The notes below the pieces were generated by a model. That model had not been told where the DNA came from. It saw only the letters and a program-made list of their open reading frames with translations, and did not search any database. The position numbers were made by a program, and so were the translations under genes. This document shows positions 58,605 to 64,000 of a DNA stretch of 64,000 bases, piece after piece; the stretch's first letter is position 1, and every line of letters begins with the position of its first letter. Source of the DNA: Charina bottae (taxonomy: Eukaryota; Chordata; Lepidosauria; Squamata; Charinaidae); contig JALMGJ010000005.1 in NCBI GenBank assembly GCA_023362775.1, positions 69,556,963 through 69,620,962 on the forward strand, written 5' to 3'.

Positions 58605-59379
58605 TTAAATTTTGAACATATAGTAATTTGTGATATAAATGTGAAATTTCCTTTTAAAATTACTTTGCCTTATAAGCATCCACCAGGGAGAGAGAGGTGG
58701 CAAGTGACAAAATGGGCATGACATCACACTATCTCAAAACAGACTTTTTGACTTATGGATTGTATCTGATGTTGCAAGTATGAATGGCTGGGTTGTGTGT
58801 TGTGACATTGCGATGCAAGTTTTATAATTTTTTCCACATTGTGGTGTGAACCAGACCTTTTCCTTTGTCCTGTCTGAAATTTAATAAACATTATGTAATG
58901 AAGCAATCCCTCACATTTTCCAGGTCAAAGGAGAATCTACTCCTTAAAATGGTCTCACCAAGATTTGGATATATAGGAAAAAGGGGAGTTGAGACCACAG
59001 CTCCTGTCCTTAGGAGCTGGTCTAGTAATTAGAATCAAGACCAAACCAAGGTTAGCAACAAGGAGATTTCTTCCAGCACCAGGAAAGATCTCTTCAAAAA
59101 GAATAACTTAACTTCCAGCCACAGCCAAAAAGTATGATTTCCATTGTTAAGCAGATTGAAATGTGAGGTCATATGATGGCTCTAATGTAAAAGGATCTTG
59201 ATATGTTTTCCAATAAAGGAATATTTCAAGGAGGTAGTTGAGAAAGTCCTGGTTTCCCTTAATAATTCCAGATGGGACTAAAACAGACTGGGAGGAGCTG
59301 GTTCTGAAAGTAATGGTTCTTTGGTTGCTTGTTTTTGTGAATGGGACCATTGTTTTATCCTTGGGTGCCAGGGTTTGTA
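58605..59379. other. No gene seen; partly CR1-derived downstream
   Basis: Unassigned. The 59160-59470 stretch probably belongs to a CR1 3' UTR, judged from its terminal signature. Confidence 0.4.
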
Positions 59380-59470
59380 TGTTGTGGGTTTTGTGCTTTC
59401 AATCTTTGAATGCCACCCAGAGTCACCTGGTAAGATGGGTGGCCATATAAATCATTTAAATAAATATAAG
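59380..59470 (+). mobile_element. CR1-type LINE 3' terminus
   Basis: GAATGCCACCCAGAGTCACC followed by ATGGGTGGCCATATAAATC and ATTTAAATAAAT. Confidence 0.7.
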
Positions 59471-60009
59471 GTGCTAAACCTCACTGCTCCACTTCCTCAC
59501 TGTTGCTGCTTTGCTCTGGTTGCTACTCGCACTTCCAACCAATCTCCTCTCTCTTGTTTCCGAGGCCCAGCCTTGGCTGTTGAAAGATCTTGCTGAGCCC
59601 AAATGCAGATTCAGGAGAGGTATAATTTCAGTCTCCTCTAGCTTCTAATTTTCCCTCTATTCAAGTAGAGATTTTCTCCAAGTAGAAATTTAGCTCTAAA
59701 TTCCACATTTATGATTCTTCCTAATCTATATTTAAAGGCTTCTAAGTGCCCTGCTTTGATCCCCGTCTGCATCCTTAAAGGTTATTGCCTGACAATTAGA
59801 TTGCCAATTGAATGCCAGTGGAATAAGCCCGTTCCCCTTCCCTGGCAATGTATGCCCATATCTCAATACATTATAAACTGAGTTACAAGATTGTCTCAGC
59901 ACATTTTAGATCTTTTTCTCCTGGCTTGCAGAGACCTGTGCTTAGCCTATGTCACAAAGATCCTTTAACACACAGTGACAATGATGCCTTTACGGGATGC
60001 TGTTTTCAT
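59471..60009. other. No gene seen
   Basis: Unassigned DNA without recognised elements. Confidence 0.4.
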
Positions 60010-60135
60010 ATGATTTGGATGGGAAACACAAGTTACAGCGCCCAGAGGAATGGTGGCTTTAGTCACAGGAGTTCAGTGGGTGACTTTGGACCAAGCACCG
60101 TCTCTCAGCCCAACCTATATCACAGGAGGAAGGAG
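60010..60135 (+). mobile_element. 5' part of a third SINE type, split by a Penelope-like insertion
   Basis: GTTCAGTGGGTGACTTTGG and CCGTCTCTCAGCCCAACCTA are followed by the insertion. The matching 3' end (CACCTTGAGTTTCTACATTA, GGTGGGATATAAATC) resumes at 60593-60705. Confidence 0.65.
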
Positions 60136-60592
60136 TGCTCCTTAATCTCACAACACATGGACACACTCAACCATAGTTTCAACTGGGAAACTGTCATCAT
60201 CCTAGACCAAGCTAAATCCAAAAACGCTAGGGAATTCCTGGAACATTGGCATTCAGACACATCAGCCATCAATAGACACATAGAGATAAACTACTTTTAC
60301 ACACCATTCGAAAGAGAGAGAGCTAAGAAGGAAACAAAAAGACCAGATCCTCTCCAGCAACCAACACCCAGATAAGCAGAGATTAACACCAGACAAACAA
60401 TCAAGCAGAAAACTATACCCTAATCAAGGAGCTAACAGGGAGAAAACCTCACCCCCACCAATACTGGCAGGGCAAGCTACTGTATATAAACAGGGAGCAA
60501 ACCCCACACTCACTAACACTGATGATGTTACCTCGTTGGGTAATGAAACGTCTGCAAGCAAACAACCAAGCTCAGAGAGCACCAAGGACTCC
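60136..60592 (+). mobile_element. Penelope-like element 3' end, copy 2, with C-terminal coding remnant
   Basis: The 60136-60330 frame reads HSFNWETVIILDQAKSKN, AREFLEHWHSD and INRHIEINYFYTPF, the C-terminal end of a Penelope-like protein (GIY-YIG endonuclease region). About 250 bp of 3' non-coding follows, homologous to copy 1. Confidence 0.85.
60513..60558 (+). ncRNA. Candidate hammerhead-ribozyme motif (relic), copy 2
   Basis: CTGATGA (60519), stem II GTTACC with GGTAAT, then GAAAC, GTC, TGCAAG. Stem II is intact here (6 bp with one G-T pair), but stem I is degraded (CTAACA against TGCAAG). Complements copy 1, where stem I is intact. Confidence 0.5.
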
Positions 60593-60705
60593 ACAGTTCA
60601 ATCCTGAGCTACAGATATTCTCTTCGATTGGAAAAAGTGCTATGTACACCACCTTGAGTTTCTACATTAAAGGTGGGATATAAATCTAACAAACGAATAA
60701 ATAGG
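60593..60705 (+). mobile_element. 3' part of the split third-type SINE
   Basis: CACCACCTTGAGTTTC then GGTGGGATATAAATCTAAC and an AATAAATAGG tail. Confidence 0.65.
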
Positions 60706-62379
60706 AAAACGAACAAGGCGTATCAATCCCAAGGTTGGAAATATTTTTTTTTTGTTTTCATAGCAAAGATTTGCATCCATATTTATTTATGTATGTATTT
60801 CAGTGGAAAGAATAAACCCTTTACAGTAAGAGCCAGGCTCTTAGATTCTTCTTTCATGCAACTCATCTCTAGTTGCACTAGAGGTCGTGAAAGATTTCAC
60901 AGCAAGTGAAGAACTGCAGTAGAAGAGGAAAGGATTGGGCAATGGAGCTTGGGATGGTAGAAAAGACTGAGTCATCGTGGACTTCAAATGTAAGATCTTT
61001 ATGAATGCTTCCTGAGGTGAAAAATCCCTGGCAAATGGAATCCCCAGCTCAGTAGAGTTTTTTTTTTTTAAATTGATGTACATATTGATTGGTTCATCTA
61101 ATCCATTTATTTACAAATGTATATGGCTCTGAACAGCTGTATCCCCCCCTCCCCCTCCTCCTCTGCAGATAGGTTCAACCCAATGACAGGCTTTGTGTCA
61201 TGGAGACAATTTATTCTATTTGCACAAGTGAAGAGGCCATGTGATTCACTTCCATAAAACAATTCAACCCCCACACCAAGGCGAGGTACAGAGGTACCCA
61301 GCCCAGAGACCTTGGGCTTCATGGGGCTTGTTGAAGAAGGCTCCTCTAAGTGTTTCCCCACAGTGTGAGATGTGTGTGGGGAGCTCTGAAGAAAGCAACG
61401 GGATCATTTGTGCTTCCCCCTTTGAAGCGAAGGGACCCTCTTACTTCTGAAGCAGCTTCAAGGAAATGCTTTATTCAAGGCTTCGTTGAAGCAAAGCACT
61501 CCTTTGATGCTTCAGACAGCCCTTATGTATGTCATTTGAACAGTAGCATAAAAGACTCTAAAAAGCCTAAAAGTGCAGCGCAAAAGGCCTTCTTCCAGGA
61601 TAGGTGTTTTTGGAGCCCTGTGGGTGATGTATTTTGTCTGAGGGAGCATGTGTGTCCAGATGCACAGGATTTTTTTTTACTGGATTTCTGGTACGGTTTT
61701 CTACTTTTAACCTAAGCCACCCAGAGTCATTCTGAGTTGAGCAGCCTCCAAATAAATACATAGATAAATAATTGATAGCTTGTAAAGTGCATGATGGAAA
61801 AAAGGCCTGCCTCAACTCTGCTGTTAGTTTGTTCCATCATAAAGGCCCACTACAAAAGCAGCAGCACTTATTATGGATGTTAGACAGATCCCTGTCAGGA
61901 TCTGCCAAAGCTCAGTGTCAGGCCCTCCCCACTAGGACATGGCAGGAAATTGTAAACCCCCTGGCTTTACTTGACCTATGTTGGGTCTTAAGCCATGAGT
62001 TGGCAGAAGTATCACAGATCTAGGTAAGTAAGTTGGATATGAATCCTTTGTGCAAGCAAGAATGGAGCCAAAGGAAAGAGTTGATTGCCCACTGCCCACG
62101 TGAGAGGGCACTCTCCCGCTTATACCCACAGTGGTTTAACCCCATTACTTTTCCTTCCTGCCCTTCCTACAAATTGGAAGACTTCTTGCTTGGGGTTCGG
62201 TGGTCTGGAAGTTGAGCAGTTGTTGAATGTTAATATAACTGCCATCTCTGGGAGGGAAACGCCAACAGTTCCTCTTGGGGATGGCTGGCCCTTGAAGCCT
62301 CCCAGTGACTTATTTTAACATTCTTTCCTTGGAATTCATATTTTGTATTGACGTAATTTTATAGATTTTTAATTCTATT
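60706..62379. other. No gene seen; CR1-type tail near 61700-61770
   Basis: Mostly unassigned. AAGCCACCCAGAGTC followed by CCAAATAAATAC at 61713-61760 is a CR1-type 3' terminus; 61950-62379 likely belongs to the CR1 UTR ending at 62463. Confidence 0.45.
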
Positions 62380-62463
62380 TTATTGTGCACCGCCCAGGGT
62401 CCCCGTTGGGGGAGATGGGCGGTAATATAAATCTAATAAAATAAAATAAATAAATAAACAAAT
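62380..62463 (+). mobile_element. CR1-type LINE 3' terminus
   Basis: GCACCGCCCAGGGTCCCCGT, GGGGGAGATGGGCGG, then ATAAATCTAATAAAATAAAA. The same terminus is inserted in the LTR at 49357. Confidence 0.82.
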
Positions 62464-62559
62464 CTCTGGCTAAGAACTGTTTGTTCTGTCCTTAACTCTC
62501 ACCACCCACTAGACAGCAGTAGGTGGTCCTGTAGGTAACTAGGCCTAATTCACATAAAA

Positions 62560-62965
62560 ATTTGTTTACCAAAGTTAGCACATTGAACTGGGCTCAGAAG
62601 CAACCAGCAACCATTGCAACCGTTTCAATACAATGGAGTGAGGAGGCATTTCTGAGGGGTGTCACTCATCATCCATGCTGCCTTATTTTGAGTCAACTGC
62701 AATTTCTGGTCTGTCTTTAACCACATTCCATTAATCCAACTTTGAAGTTACTAGCACTGGTGTCATCAAAGAGTTCAAATTGCAGCATTCTCAAGTGCTC
62801 CCAAAACATACCATCCTCAATGGTATTGAAAGCCACAGAGCAGAATCCCACTGCCCCTGGGATTCTTTCCCAGTACAGATCATCCATGAGACAAAACAAG
62901 GTCATCTCTGTGCCAAATCTGGCTTTAAACTCATATTAGAAAAGATCTAGGTAATCCACTTCCTC
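62560..62965 (-). mobile_element. CR1 LINE remnant
   Basis: Inverted phrases such as ATTGAACTGGGCTCAGAAGC and CTCAATGGTATTGAAAGCC match those of the CR1 at 32640 and 33395. Highly decayed. Confidence 0.65.
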
Positions 62966-63736
62966 CAAGAGGTCCTTAGTTTATAGGGAGCATTTTATTT
63001 TCTGGCATGTATGCAAAATGCCACATGTAGTTTGAAGAGCAGAACACCCTGTTTTACTACTTAAATACTTTATTAGGGATCTTCAAAACATTCTGTGCAA
63101 AAACCATTTCATCCATGGAATAGTGGTCCTAGGTGGACCATGCCTGAACCAGAACACACTTATTTGGGGTGTTTCAATTCCTTTAGGGACTCATTACAAA
63201 GCAAAACTGATTCGTTCAAGGTGGAAGTAACTGATGGGGAGTAAGGAAAAAGCCAAGGACTGCTCTTAATGGGAAGCAGGTGAGGGAGGCAAGGAGTGGG
63301 CACTGGGAGGGTGGAGGGTTGTTAAGTCATACTGGGAGCTGTGGAGGGGATTGAGCGGACAACACACACTAGCCTTGCCTTACTCATCCCTGTGGGTTTT
63401 GTTTCATTCCAACTCACCCAAATCATTATGGATTTCAGTTCAGCTGACCCAAAATCTGGATGACCCCAAATTAGGACCTCTTGAACATGATTAATTGTTC
63501 CAGGGTAGGGGGAGGGGGTTGTTGTCCTGTTTCATGCCTAGATTCATCCCTATATTCTTGGATCGTATTATTTTACATGTGTAGATTAAACATTCAACAA
63601 ATTCTTCTAAGGGATTTGGAATCTGCAGCTCCTGGAGTTCCCTTCAAATATTATTCATCCTTCCAGTAACTGTGGGTATCTATGAAGGTGAGTTCTCTCT
63701 ATAAGTGGACTTCCACTTGTAGGCATACAATAAGAC
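62966..63736. other. No gene seen
   Basis: Unassigned DNA. Confidence 0.45.
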
Positions 63737-64000
63737 TTGTTGTTTATTCATTCAGTCACTTCCGACTCTTCATGACTTCATGGACCAGCCCACGCCAGAG
63801 CTTCCTGTCAGCCGTCACCATCCCCAGCTCCCCAATGGTTGAGTCCGTCACCTCCAGAATACCATCCATCCATCTTGCCCTTGGTCGGCCCCTCTTCCTT
63901 TTGCCTTCCACTTTCCCTAGCATCAGCTTCTTCTCCAGGGTATCCTGTCTTCTCATTATGTGGCCAAAGTACTTCAGTTTTGCCTTTAATATCATCAGGA
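63737..64000 (-). mobile_element. RTE/BovB-related LINE, cut by the window end
   Basis: Minus-strand open frame with LKAKLKYFGHIMRRQDT, GKRKRGRPRARWMDG and a C-terminal HEVMKSRK. Same subfamily as 40105 and 56846. No stop in the visible ~80 codons; the 5' part lies beyond the window. Confidence 0.95.

Overview
The window looks like intergenic, repeat-dense DNA from a squamate reptile; snake versus lizard cannot be settled from the sequence. The diagnosis rests on the transposon mix. There are at least seven Sauria-type tRNA SINEs whose 3' ends share sequence with a BovB LINE in the same window, plus BovB/RTE, CR1 and L1 LINEs, hAT miniature elements with 8-bp duplications, solo LTRs with 5-bp duplications, Penelope-like 3' ends and a long GATA/GACA-type microsatellite. 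No host protein-coding exon could be supported. All convincing protein homology belongs to retroelements, except one unassigned proline-rich frame at 11.2-12.3 kb.

Layout. 0-9 kb: tetranucleotide array, a LINE tail with an intact C-terminal ORF and a near-perfect fold-back at its 5' end, a CR1 split by a SINE, an L1 tail and two hAT elements. 9.7-12.4 kb: 5S-rRNA-derived SINE, two more hAT copies, and a CpG-rich locus with a minus-strand frame of 12-residue repeats broken by one TGA. 12.9-19 kb: SINEs in mostly unassigned AT-rich DNA. 19.4-24 kb: solo LTR, hAT elements and a broken L1. 26-30 kb: solo LTR, a perfect interstitial telomere array, and a composite Sauria SINE with one outer target duplication. 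30.8-33.5 kb: minus-strand LINE endonuclease and CR1 reverse-transcriptase remnants. 35.8-42.9 kb: SINEs, a compound hAT, and a nested stack (CR1 holding an RTE that holds a SINE, plus a solo LTR). 44-47 kb: a hairpin hAT and a third type of solo LTR. 49-54.5 kb: solo LTRs and an open BovB ORF. 55-60.7 kb: two Penelope-like 3' ends, each with a hammerhead-like motif; an RTE split by a solo LTR; and a U2-snRNA-derived fragment. 62-64 kb: CR1 and RTE remnants, the last running off the window.

Relative ages can be read from nesting: CR1 and L1 are the oldest hosts, RTE elements land in them, and Sauria SINEs and solo LTRs land in both. The best leads are the proline-rich repeat frame at 11.2-12.3 kb, the hammerhead-like motifs, the composite SINE at 27.5-28.2 kb, the compound hAT at 37.5-37.9 kb, the 5' fold-back at 1.6-1.8 kb and the open BovB frame at 51.6 kb.
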